Source: Brienomyrus brachyistius
Lineage: Eukaryota > Chordata > Actinopteri > Osteoglossiformes > Mormyridae
Reading direction: 5' to 3'
NCBI RefSeq assembly: GCF_023856365.1
Contig: NW_026042850.1
Location: 1-64,000 of the forward strand
DNA length: 64,000 bases
The notes under the pieces are model-generated. The model did no database searches and was not told the origin of the DNA. It saw only the letters and a list, made by a program, of their open reading frames with translations. Shown one piece after another: positions 1-12,800 of this stretch; position 1 is the stretch's first letter; each line of letters begins with the position of its first letter. A program made the translations under genes and the position numbers.

Positions 1-278
1 TAATATGCTAATATGCTATGCTAATATGCTAATATGCTAATATGCTAATATGCTATGCTAATATGCTAATATGCTAATATGCTATGTTAATATGCTAATA
101 TGCTAATTTGTTAATATGCTATGCTAATATGCTAATATGCTAATATGCTTATATGCTATGTTAATATGCTAATATGTTAATATGCTAATATGCTATGCTA
201 ATATGCTAATATGCTAATATGCTAATATGCTATGCTAATATGCTAATATGCTAATATGCTAATATGCTAATACGCTAA

Positions 279-296
279 CACGCTATGCTAATATGC
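279..296 (+). repeat. Recurrent CpG module GCTAATAC-GCTAACAC-GCTAT
   Basis: A three-unit module in which the 8-mer gains one and then two T-to-C changes, followed by the 5-mer. It supplies nearly all CpG dinucleotides in the window (ACGC twice). A variant has GCTAATAC, then GCTAATAT, then GCTAACAC. By hand I find about 25 AACAC modules between 290 and 3960, a mean spacing near 150 bp with a range of roughly 65-280 bp, and similar density throughout. Derived forms include AACATGCTAT, ACACGATAT and ACACGTTAT. Confidence 0.85.
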
Positions 297-2780
297 TAAT
301 ATGCTATGCTAATATGCTAATATACTAATATGCTAATTTGCTAATATGCTAATATGTTATGCTAATATGCTAATATGCTAATATACTAATATGCTAATAC
401 GCTAATATGCTAACACGCTATGCTAATATGCTAATATGCTAATATGCTAATATGCTATGCTAATATGCTAATATGCTAATACGCTAACACGCTATGCTAA
501 TATGCTAATATGCTAATATGCTAATATGCTATGCTATGCTAATATGCTATGCTATACTAATATGCTAATATGCTAATATGCTAATATGCTAATGTTTAAT
601 ATGCTAATATGCTATGCTAATATGCTAATATGCTAATACGCTAATATGCTAACATGCTATACTAATATGCTAATATGCTAATATGCTAATATGCTATGCT
701 AATATGCTAATATGTTAATATGCTAATATGCTATGCTAATATGCTAATATGTTAATATGTTAATATGCTATGTTAATATGCTAATATACTAATATGCTAA
801 TATGCTATGCTAATACACTATGCTAACACGATATGCTAATATGCTAATATGCTAAAATGCTAATACGCTAATACGCTAATATGCTAACACGCTATGCTAA
901 TATGCTAATATGCTAATATGCTAATATGCTATGCTAATATGCTAATATGCTAATATGCTAATACGCTAATATACTATGCTAATATACTATGCTAATATGC
1001 TAATATGCTAATATGTTAATATGCTAATGTGCTATGCTAATATGCTAATATGCTAATACACTAACACGCTATGCTAATATGTTAATATGCTAATATGCTA
1101 TGCTAATATATTAATATGCTAATATGCTAATATGCTATGCTAATATGCTAATATACTAATATGCTAATATGCTAATACGCTAATACGCTAATATGCTAAC
1201 ACGCTATGCTAATATGCTAATATGCTAATATGCTAATATGCTAATATACTATGCTAATATGCTAATATGCTAATACGCTAATACGCTATGCTAATATGCT
1301 AATATGTTAATATGCTAATATGCTAATATGCTATGCTAATATGCTAATATGCTAATATGCTAATATGCTATGCTAATATGCTAATATACTAATATGCTAA
1401 TATGCTAACATGCTATGCTAATATGCTAATATGCTAATATGCTAATATGCTAATATGCTAATATGCTAATACGCTAATATGCTAACACGCTATGCTAATA
1501 TGCTAATATGCTAATATGCTAATATGCTATGCTAATATGCTAATATGCTAATACGCTAACACGCTATGCTAATATGCTATGCTAATATGCTAATATGCTA
1601 ATATACTATGCTAATATGCTAATATGCTAATATGCTATGCTAATATGCTAATGTGCTAATATGCTAATATGCTATGCTAATATGCTAATATGCTAATACG
1701 CTAACACGCTATGCTAATATGCTAATATGCTAATATGCTAATATGCTATGCTAATATGCTATGCTAATATGCTAATATGCTAATATGCTATACTAATATA
1801 CTAATATGCTAATATGCTATGCTAATATGCTAATATGCTAATATGCTATGCTAATATGCTAATATGCTAATATGCTAATATGCTATGCTAATATGCTAAT
1901 ATGCTAATATGCTAATATGCTATGCTAATATGCTATGGTAATATGCTAATATGCTAATACGCTAACACGCTATGCTAATATGCTATGCTAATATGCTATG
2001 CTAATATGCTATGCTAATATGCTAATATGCTAATATGCTAATATGCTAATATACTATGCTAATATGCTAATATGCTATGCTAATATGCTAATATGCTAAT
2101 ATGCTATGCTAATATGCTAATATGCTAATATGTTAATATGCTAACACGCTATGCTAATATGCTAATATGCTATGCTAATATGGTAATATGCTATGCTAAT
2201 ATGGTAATATGCTAATATGCTATGCTAATATACTAATATGTTAATATGCTAATATGCTAATATGCTATGCTAATATGCTAATATGTTATATGCTAATATG
2301 CTATGCTAATATGCTAATATGCTAATATGCTAATATGCTATGCTAATATGTTAATATGCTAATATGCTAATATGCTAATATGCTATGCTAATATGCTAAT
2401 ATGCTAATATGCTAATACGCTAACACGCTATGCTAATATGCTAATATACTAATATGCTAATATGCTATGCGAATATGCTATGCTAATATGCTATGCTAAT
2501 ATGCTATGTTAATATGCTAATATGCTAATATGTTAATATGCTAATATGCTAATATACTATGCTAATATGCTAATATGCTAATATGCTATGCTAATATGCT
2601 AATATGCTATGCTAATATGCTAATATGCTAATACGTTAACACGCTATGCTAATATGCTAATATGCTAATATGCTAATATGTTATGCTAATATGCTATGCT
2701 AATATGCTAATATGCTAATATGCTAATATGCTAATATGCTATGCTAATATGCTAATATGCTAATATGCTAATATGCTAAC

Positions 2781-2790
2781 ACCTTATACT
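2781..2790 (+). repeat. Landmark ACCTTATACT
   Basis: This is a variant of the ACACGCTATG module with a rare CC dinucleotide. It occurs at 2781, 18987, 34525, 37505, 40270, 46025 and 62683. It marks the first 3.5 kb of the HOR and the alpha monomers, and is absent from the 6 kb subunits and the beta monomers. It therefore shows that monomer alpha derives from, or is the source of, the HOR start. Confidence 0.88.
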
Positions 2791-3630
2791 ATGCTAATAT
2801 GCTAATATGCTAATATGCTAATATGCTAATATGCTATGTTAATATGCTAATATGCTAATATGCTAATATGCTATGCTAATATGCTAATATGCTAATACGC
2901 TAACACGCTATGCTAATATGCTAATATGCTAATATGCTAATATACTATGCTAATATGCTAATATGTTAATATGCTAATATGCTATGCTAATATGCTAATA
3001 TGCTAATATGCTATGCTAAATGCTAATATGCTAATATGCTAATATGCTATGCTAATATGCTAATATGCTAATATGCTAACACGCTATGCTAATATGCTAA
3101 TATGCTAATATGCTAATATGCTATGCTAATATGCTAATATGCTAATACGCTAACACGCTATGCTAATATGCTATGCTAATATGCTAATATGCTAATATGC
3201 TAATATGTTAATATGCTATGCTAATATGCTAATATGCTAATTGCTAATATGCTATGCTAATATGCTAATATGCTAATACGCTAACACGCTATGCTAATAT
3301 GCTAATATGCTAATATGCTAATATGCTATGCTAATATGCTAATATGTTATACGCTAATATGCTAACACGCTATGCTAATATGCTAATATGCTAATATGCT
3401 AATATGCTATGCTAATTTGCTAATATGCTAATATACTAATATGCTAATATGCTAATATGCTAATATGCTATGCTAATATGCTAATATGCTAATATGCTAA
3501 CACGCTATGCTAATATGCTAATATGCTAATATGCTAATATGCTATGTTAATATGCTAATATGCTAATATGCTAATATGCTAATATGCTAATATGCTATGC
3601 TAATATGCTAATATGCTAATATGCTAATAT

Positions 3631-3638
3631 GATAATAT
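3631..3638 (+). repeat. Landmark GATAATAT
   Basis: A C-to-A change at the second base of the 8-mer, at 3631, 9897, 15636, 19832, 26096, 35299, 38321, 41072 and 63470. It sits about 0.6 kb upstream of the GCAAATAT run wherever both are present. The extra occurrence at 15636 lies in the 651-bp duplicated stretch of HOR copy 1. Confidence 0.85.
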
Positions 3639-4270
3639 GCTAATATGCTAATATGCTAATATGCTAATATGCTAATACGCTAACACGCTATGCTAATATG
3701 CTAATATGCTATGCTAATATGCTAATATGCTAATATGCTAATATGCTAATATACTATGCTAATATGTTAATATGCTAATATGCTAATATGCTAATATGCT
3801 AATATGCTAATACGCTAATATGCTAATACGCTAATATGCTAACACGCTATGCTAATATGCTAATATGCTAATATGCTAATATGCTAATATGCTAATATGC
3901 TATGCTAATATGCTAATATGCTAATATGCTAATATGCTAATATGCTAATACGCTAACACGCTATGCTAATATGCTAATATGCTAATATACTAATATGCTA
4001 TGCTAATATGCTAATATGTTAATATGTTAATATGCTAATATGTTAATATGCTAATATGCTATGCTAATATGCTAATATGCTAATATGCTAATACGTTAAT
4101 ATGCTAACATGCTATGCTAATATGCTAATATGTTAATATGCTAATATGCTACGCTAATATGCTATATGCTAATACGCTAACACGCTATGCTAATATGCTA
4201 ATATGCTAATATGCTATGCTAATATGCTAATATGCTAATATGCTAATATGCTAATATGCTATGCTAATAT

Positions 4271-4294
4271 GCAAATATGCAAATATGCAAATAT
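4271..4294 (+). repeat. Triple GCAAATAT run (exact ATGCAAAT octamers), landmark family
   Basis: Three consecutive units carry T-to-A at the fourth base, creating overlapping exact octamer words ATGCAAAT. Triple runs occur at 4271, 10522, 20464 and 26713, at one fixed place per 6 kb subunit. Runs of two occur at 38934, 41688, 44656 and 47410, at each boundary of the 2.75/2.97 kb monomers. Single units occur elsewhere, for example 6143, 12170, 22329, 28358, and inside CTATGCAAAT words near 7.17, 43.49, 49.22, 58.49 and 60.37 kb. The run at 10522 is followed by an extra T (about 10546) that its counterpart lacks. ATGCAAAT is the consensus POU octamer; whether it is bound here is unknown. Confidence 0.85.
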
Positions 4295-4996
4295 GCTAAT
4301 ATGCTAATATGCTAATATGCTAATATGCTATGCTAATATGCTATGCTAATATGCTAATATGCTAATACGCTAACACGCTATGCTAATATGCTATGCTAAT
4401 ATGCTATGCTAATATGCTAATATGCTAATATACTATGTTAATATGCTAATATGCTAATATGCTAATATGCTATGCTAATATGCTAATATGCTAATATGCT
4501 ATGCTAATATGCTAATATGTTAATATGCTAACACGCTATGCTAATATGCTAATATGCTATGCTAATATGGTAATATGTTAATATACTATGCTAATATACT
4601 AATATGTTAATATGCTAATATGCTAATATGCTATGCTAATATGCTAATATGCTAATATGCTAATATGCTATGCTAATATGCTAATATGCTAATATGCTAA
4701 TATGCTATGCTAATATGTTAATATGCTAATATGCTAATATGCTAATATGCTAATATGCTATGCTAATATGCTAATATGCTAATACGCTAACACGCTATGC
4801 TAATATGCTAATATACTAATATGCTAATATGCTATGCTAATATGCTATGCTAATATGCTATGCTAATATGCTATGCTAATATGCTAATATGTTAATATGC
4901 TAATATGCTAATATGCTAATATGCTAATATACTATGCTAATATGCTAATATGCTAATATGCTAATATGCTATGCTAATATGCTAATATGCTAATAC

Positions 4997-6790
4997 GTTA
5001 ACACGCTATGCTAATATGCTAATATGCTAATATGCTAATATGTTACGCTAATATGCTATGCTAATATGCTAATATGCTAATATGCTAATATGCTATACTA
5101 ATATACTAATACGCTAACACGTTATACTATGCTAATATGCTAATATGCTAATATGCTAATATGCTATGTTAATATGCTAATATGCTAATATGTTAATATG
5201 CTATGCTAATATGCTAATATGCTAATACGCTAACACGCTGCTATTATGCTAATATGCTAATATGCTAATATGCTATGCTAATATGCTAATATGCTAATAT
5301 GCTATGCTAATATGCTAATATGCTAATATGCTAATATGCTAATATGCTATGCTAATATGCTAATATGCTAATATGCTAATATGCTAACACGCTATGCTAA
5401 TATGCTATGCTAATATGCTAATATACTTAAATGCTATGCTAATATGCTAACATGCTAATATGCTAACATGCTAATATGCTAATATGCTAATTTGCTAATA
5501 TGCTAATATACTATGCTAATATGCTAATATGCTAATATGCTAATATGCTAATATGCTATGCTAATATGCTAATATGCTAATATGCTAATATGCTATGCTA
5601 ATATGCTAATATGCTAATATGCTAATATGCTATGCTAATATGCTAATATGCTAATATGCTAATATGCTATGCTAATATGCTAATATGCTAACACGCTATG
5701 CTAATATGCTAATATGCTAATATGCTAATATGCTAATATGCTATATGCTATGCTTAATATACTAATATGCTAATATGCTAATATACTATGCTAATATGTT
5801 AATATGCTAATATGCTATGCTAATATGCTAATATGCTAATATGCTATGCTAATATGCTAATATGCTAATATGCTAATATGCTATGCTAATATGCTAATAT
5901 GCTAATATGCTAATATACTATGCTAATATGCTATGGTAATATGCTAATATGCTAATACGCTAACACGCTATGCTAATATGCTATGCTAATATGCTATGCT
6001 AATATGCTAATATGCTAATATACTATGCTAATATGCTAATATGCTAATTTGCTAATATGCTATTCTAATATAATATGCTAATATGCTAATATGCTATGCT
6101 AATATGCTAATATGCTAATACGTTAACACGCTATGCTAATATGCAAATATGCTAATATGCTAATATGTTATGCTAATATGCTAATATGCTAATATGTTAT
6201 GCTAATATGCTATGCTAATATGCTAATATGCTAATATGCTAATATGCTATACTAATATGCTAATATGCTAATACGCTAACACGTTATACTATGCTAATAT
6301 GCTAATATGCTAATATGCTAATATGCTATGTTAATATGCTAATATGCTAATATGCTAATATGCTAATATGCTATGCTAATATGCTAATATGCTAATACGC
6401 TAACACGCTGCTAATATGCTAATATGCTAATATGCTAATATGCTATGCTAATATGCTAATATGCTAATATACTATGCTAATATGCTAATATGCTAATATG
6501 CTAATATGCTATGCTAATATGCTAATATGCTAATATGCTAACACGCTATGCTAATATGCTATGCTAATATGCTAATATGCTTAAATGCTATGCTAATATG
6601 CTAACATGCTAATATGCTAACATGTTAATATGCTAATATGCTAATTTGCTAATATGCTAATATGCTATGCTAATATGCTAATATGCTAATATGCTAATAT
6701 GCTAATATGCTATGCTAATATGCTAATATGCTAATATGCTAATATGCTATGCTAATATGCTAATATGCTAATATGCTATGCTAATATGCT
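4997..6790 (+). repeat. Tandem partial duplication, about 1.13-1.16 kb period, inside the 6 kb subunit
   Basis: Three landmark words recur with nearly the same lag: ACGTTAACACG (4997 and 6122, 1125 bp), ACACGTTATACTATG (5121 and 6283, 1162 bp) and ACTTAAATGC or GCTTAAATGC (5426 and 6580, 1154 bp). Homology is clear over about 0.7 kb of each copy (roughly 5.0-5.66 and 6.1-6.78 kb). The same pair occurs in the other subunits: GTTATAC at 11125 and 12300 (1175), 21315 and 22469 (1154), 27323 and 28498 (1175). The duplication therefore predates the 6 kb and 16 kb amplifications. Confidence 0.8.
6061..6077 (+). repeat. Landmark TATTCTAATATAATATG (grammar-breaking word)
   Basis: This word contains TTCTAAT and a doubled TAATA, which neither basic unit provides. 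It occurs at 6061, 12079, 22248, 28276, 42411, 48134, 51888 and 54700, with a shortened form at 57379. It is always followed a short way downstream by ACGTTAACACG and then ACACGTTATAC. It is a single ancestral mutation carried along by later amplification, and so a marker for homologous positions. Confidence 0.9.
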
Positions 6791-8130
6791 AATATATTAA
6801 TATGCTAATATGCTAATATGCTAATATGCTATGCTAATATGCTAATATACTAATATGCTAATATGCTAATATGCTAATACGTTAATATGCTAACACGCTA
6901 TGCTAATATGCTAATATGCTAATATGCTAATATGCTATGCTAATATGCTAATATGCTAATACGCTAACACGCTATGCTAATATGCTAATATGCTAATATG
7001 CTAATATGCTATGCTAATATGCTAATATGCTAATATGCTAATATGCTATGCTAATATGCTAATACGCTAATATGCTAACATGCTATGCTAATATGCTAAT
7101 ATGCTAATATGCTAATATGCTAATATGCTATGCTAATATGCTAATATGCTAATAAGCTAACACGCTATGCAAATATGCTAATATGCTAATATGCTATGCT
7201 AATATGCTAATATGCTAATATGCTAATATGCTAATATACTATGCTAATATGCTAATATGCTAATATGCTAATATGCTATGCTAATATGCTAATATGCTAA
7301 TATGCTATTATGCTAATATGCTATGCTAATACGCTAATATGCTAACACGTTATGCTAATATGCTAATATGCTAATATGCTATGCTAATATGCTAATATGC
7401 TATGCTAATATGCTAATATGCTAATATGCTAACACGATATGCTAATATGCTAATATGCTAATATGCTAATATGCTAACACGCTATGCTAATATGCTAATA
7501 TGCTAATATGCTAATATGTTAATTAGCTAATATGCTAATATGCTAATATGCTAATATGCTATGCTAATTTACTAATATGTTAATATGCTAATGCGCTAAT
7601 ATGCTAACACGCTATGCTAATATGCTAATATGCTAATATGCTAATATGCTATGCTAATATGCTAATATGCTAATACGCTAATATGCTAACACGCTATGCT
7701 AATATGCTAATATGCTAATATGCTAATATGCTAATATGCTATGCTAATTTGCTAATATGCTAATGTGCTAATATGTTAATATGCTAATGTGCTAATATGT
7801 TAATATGCTAACACGCTAATATGCTAACACGCTATGCTAATATGCTAATATGCTAATATGCTAATATGCTAATATGCTATGCTAATTTGCTAATATGCTA
7901 ATGTGCTAATATGTTAATATACTAACACGCTATACTAATATGCTAATATGCTAATATGCTAATATGCTATGCTAATATGCTAATATGTTAATATGCTAAT
8001 ATGCTAATATGCTATGCTAATATGCTAATATGTTAATATGCTAATATGCTATGCTAATATACTAATATGTTAATATGCTAATATGCTATGCTAATATGTT
8101 AATATGCTAATATGCTAATATGCTAATATG

Positions 8131-8140
8131 TTAATTCTCT
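8131..8140 (+). repeat. Landmark TTAATTCTCT (grammar-breaking word)
   Basis: The word occurs at 8131, 14137, 24330, 30343, 50394, 53082, 55858, 59429 and 61744. Successive distances are 6006, 10193, 6013, 20051, 2688, 2776, 3571 and 2315 bp, which display the change from the 6/16 kb regime on the left to the 2.7 kb regime on the right. It is absent between 30.4 and 50.4 kb, because the middle region is built from other parts of the HOR. Confidence 0.9.
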
Positions 8141-8620
8141 AATATGCTAATATGCTAATATGCTAATATGCTAACATGCTATGCTAATATGCTAATATGC
8201 TAATATATTAATATGCTAATATGCTATGCTAATATGCTAATATACTAATATGCTAATATGCTATGCTAATATGCTAATATGCTAATACGCTAACACGCTA
8301 TGCTAATATGCTAATATGCTAATATGCTAATATGCTAATATGCTATGCTAATATGCTAATATGCTAATATGCTAATACGCTAACACGCTATGCTAATATG
8401 CTAATATGCTATGCTAATATGCTAATATGCTAATATGCTATGCTAATATGTTAATACGCTAACACGCTATGCTAATATGCTAATATGCTAATATGCTAAT
8501 ATGCTAATATGCTATGCTAATATGCTAATATGCTAATATGCTAATATGCTATGCTAATATGCTAATATGCTATGCTAATATGCTAATATGCTAATATGCT
8601 AATATGCTATGTTAATATGC

Positions 8621-9150
8621 TAAATATGGTAATATGCTAATATGCTATGCTAATATGCTAATATGCTAATATGCTAACACGCTATGCTAATATGCTAATA
8701 TGCTAATATGCTATGCTAATATGCTAATATGCTAATATGCTATGCTAATATACTAATATGCTAATATGCTATGCTAATATGCTAATATGTTAATATGCGA
8801 ATATGCTATGCTAATATCCTAATATGCTAATACGCTAACACGCTATGCTAATATGCTAATATGCTAATATGCTATGTTAATATGCTAAATATGGTAATAT
8901 GCTAATATGCTATGCTAATATGCTAATATGCTAATATGCCAACACGCTATGCTAATATGCTAATATGCTAATATGCTATGCTAATATGCTAATATGCTAA
9001 TATGCTATGCTAATATACTAATATGCTAATATGCTATGCTAATATGCTAATATGTTAATATGCTAATATGCTATGCTAATATCCTAATATGCTAATACGC
9101 TAACACGCTATGCTAATATGCTAATATGCTAATATGCTATGCTAATATGC
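8621..9150 (+). repeat. Tandem duplication of about 260 bp marked by TAAATATGGT
   Basis: The unusual word GCTAAATATGGTAAT occurs in pairs: 8621 and 8886 (265 bp apart), and 14637 and 14892 (255 bp apart), with corresponding pairs in HOR copy 2 near 24.8/25.1 kb and 30.8/31.1 kb. Near 50.86, 53.59 and 56.34 kb it occurs singly. Pairing in the left half and single occurrence in the right half suggest the right-half units either never had, or lost, this local duplication. Confidence 0.7.
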
Positions 9151-9896
9151 TAATATGCTAATACGCTAACACGCTATGCTAATATGCTATGCTAATATGC
9201 TAACATGCTAATATACTATGCTAATATGCTAATATGCTAATATGCTAATATGCTATGCTAATATGCTAATATGTTAATATGCTAATATGCTATGCTAATA
9301 TGCTAATATGCTAATATGCTAACACGCTATGCTAATATGCTAATATGCTAATATGTTAATATGCTATGCTAATATGCTATGCTAATACGCTAACACGTTA
9401 TGCTAATATGCTAATATGCTAATATGTTAATATGCTAATATGCTAATATGCTAATATGCTAATATGCTATGCTAATATGCTAATATCCTAATATGTTAAT
9501 ATGCTATGTTAATATGCTAATATGCTAATATGCTAATATGCTAATATGCTATGCTAATATGCTAATATGCTAATATGCTAATATGCTATGCTAATATGCT
9601 AATATGCTAATATGCTATGCTAATATGCTAATATGCTAATTTGCTAATATGCTATGCTAATATGCTAATATGCTAATATGCTTATATGCTATGTTAATAT
9701 GCTAATATGCTAATATGCTAATATGCTAATATGCTATGCTAATATGCTAATATACTAATATGCTAATATGCTATGCTAATATGCTAATATGCTAATATGC
9801 TAATATGCTAATATGCTATGTTAATATGCTAATATGCTAATATGCTAATATGCTAATATGCTATGCTAATATGCTAATATGCTAATATGCTAATAT

Positions 9897-12800
9897 GATA
9901 ATATGCTAATATGCTAATATGCTAATATGCTAATATGCTAATACGCTAACACGCTATGCTAATATGCTAATATGCTATGCTAATATGCTAATATGCTAAT
10001 ATGCTAATATGCTAATATACTATGCTAATATGTTAATATGCTAATATGCTAATATGCTAATATGCTAATATGCTAATACGCTAATATACTAATACGCTAA
10101 TATGCTAACACGCTATGCTAATATGCTAATATGCTAATATGCTAATATGCTATGCTAATATGCTAATATGCTAATATGCTAATATGCTAATATGCTAATA
10201 CGCTAACACGCTATGCTAATATGCTAATATGCTAATATACTAATATGCTATGCTAATATGCTAATATGTTAATATGTTAATATGCTAATATGTTAATATG
10301 CTAATATGCTATGCTAATATGCTAATATGCTAATATGCTAATACGTTAATATGCTAACATGCTATGCTAATATGCTAATATGTTAATATGCTAATATGCT
10401 ACGCTAATATGCTAATATGCTAATACGCTAACACGCTATGCTAATATGCTAATATGCTAATATGCTATGCTAATATGCTAATATGCTAATATGCTAATAT
10501 GCTAATATGCTATGCTAATATGCAAATATGCAAATATGCAAATATTGCTAATATGCTAATATGCTAATATGCTAATATGCTATGCTAATATGCTATGCTA
10601 ATATGCTAATATGCTAATACGCTAACACGCTATGCTAATATGCTATGCTAATATGCTATGCTAATATGCTAATATGCTAATATACTATGTTAATATGCTA
10701 ATATGCTAATATGCTAATATGCTATGCTAATATGCTAATATGCTAATATGCTATGCTAATATGCTAATATGTTAATATGCTAACACGCTATGCTAATATG
10801 CTAATATGCTATGCTAATATGGTAATATGTTAATATGCTATGCTAATATACTAATATGTTAATATGCTAATATGCTAATATGCTATGCTAATATGCTAAT
10901 ATGCTAATATGCTAATATGCTATGCTAATATGCTAATATGCTAATATGCTAATATGCTATGCTAATATGCTAATATGCTAATACGTTAACACGCTATGCT
11001 AATATGCTAATATGCTAATATGCTAATATGTTACGCTAATATGCTATGCTAATATGCTAATATGCTAATATGCTAATATGCTAATATGCTAATATGCTAT
11101 ACTAATATACTAATACGCTAACACGTTATACTATGCTAATATGCTAATATGCTAATATGCTAATATGCTATGTTAATATGCTAATATGCTAATATGCTAA
11201 TATGCTATGCTAATATGCTAATATGCTAATACGCTAACACGCTGCTAATATGCTAATATGCTAATATGCTAATATGCTATGCTAATATGCTAATATGCTA
11301 ATATACTAATATGCTATGCTAATATGCTAATATGCTAATATGCTAATATGCTAATATACTATGCTAATATGCTAATATGCTAATATGCTAATATGCTAAC
11401 ACGCTATGCTAATATGCTATGCTAATATGCTAATATACTTAAATGCTATGCTAATATGCTAACATGCTAATATGCTAACATGCTAATATGCTAATATGCT
11501 AATTTGCTAATATGCTAATATGCTATGCTAATATGCTAATATGCTAATATGCTAATATGCTAATATGCTATGCTAATATGCTAATATGCTAATATGCTAA
11601 TATGCTATGCTAATATGCTAATATGCTAATATGCTAATATGCTATGCTAATATGCTAATATGCTAATATGCTAATATGCTATGCTAATATGCTAATATGC
11701 TAACACGCTATGCTAATATGCTAATATGCTAATATGCTAATATGCTAATATGCTATGCTAATATGCTATGCTAATATACTAATATGCTAATATGCTAATA
11801 TACTATGCTAATATGTTAATATGCTAATATGCTATGCTAATATGCTAATATGCTAATATGCTATGCTAATATGCTAATATGCTAATATGCTAATATGCTA
11901 TGCTAATATGCTAATATGCTAATATGCTAATATACTATGCTAATATGCTATGGTAATATGCTAATATGCTAATACGCTAACACGCTATGCTAATATGCTA
12001 TGCTAATATGCTATGCTAATATGCTAATATGCTAATATACTATGCTAATATGCTAATATACTAATTTGCTAATATGCTATTCTAATATAATATGCTAATA
12101 TGCTAATATGCTATGCTAATATGCTAATATGCTAATACGTTAACACGCTATGCTAATATGCAAATATGCTAATATGCTAATATGTTATGCTAATATGCTA
12201 ATATGCTAATATGTTATGCTAATATGCTATGCTAATATGCTAATATGCTAATATGCTAATATGCTATACTAATATGCTAATATGCTAATACGCTAACACG
12301 TTATACTATGCTAATATGCTAATATGCTAATATGCTAATATGCTATGTTAATATGCTAATATGCTAATATGCTAATATGCTAATATGCTATGCTAATATG
12401 CTAATATGCTAATACGCTAACACGCTGCTAATATGCTAATATGCTAATATGCTAATATGCTATGCTAATATGCTAATATGCTAATATGCTATGCTAATAT
12501 GCTAATATGCTAATATGCTAATATGCTATGCTAATATGCTAATATGCTAATATGCTAACACGCTATGCTAATATGCTATGCTAATATGCTAATATGCTTA
12601 AATGCTATGCTAATATGCTAACATGCTAATATGCTAACATGCTAATATGCTAATATGCTAATTTGCTAATATGCTAATATGCTATGCTAATATGCTAATA
12701 TGCTAATATGCTAATATGCTAATATGCTATGCTAATATGCTAATATGCTAATATGCTAATATGCTATGCTAATATGCTAATATGCTAATATGCTATGCTA

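Larger units (their letters stand above)
3631..9896 (+). repeat. 6.0-6.27 kb subunit, first in HOR copy 1
   Basis: Landmarks recur about 6.0-6.27 kb later inside the same HOR copy: GATAATAT 3631 to 9897 (6266), triple GCAAATAT 4271 to 10522 (6251), TATTCTAATATAA 6061 to 12079 (6018), TTAATTAG 7519 to 13512 (5993), TTAATTCTC 8131 to 14137 (6006), ACACGTTATG 9397 to 15411 (6014). The lag shrinks along the unit, so the two subunits differ by several small unit-sized indels. The boundary is a landmark of convenience; a tandem repeat has no natural start. Confidence 0.88.
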
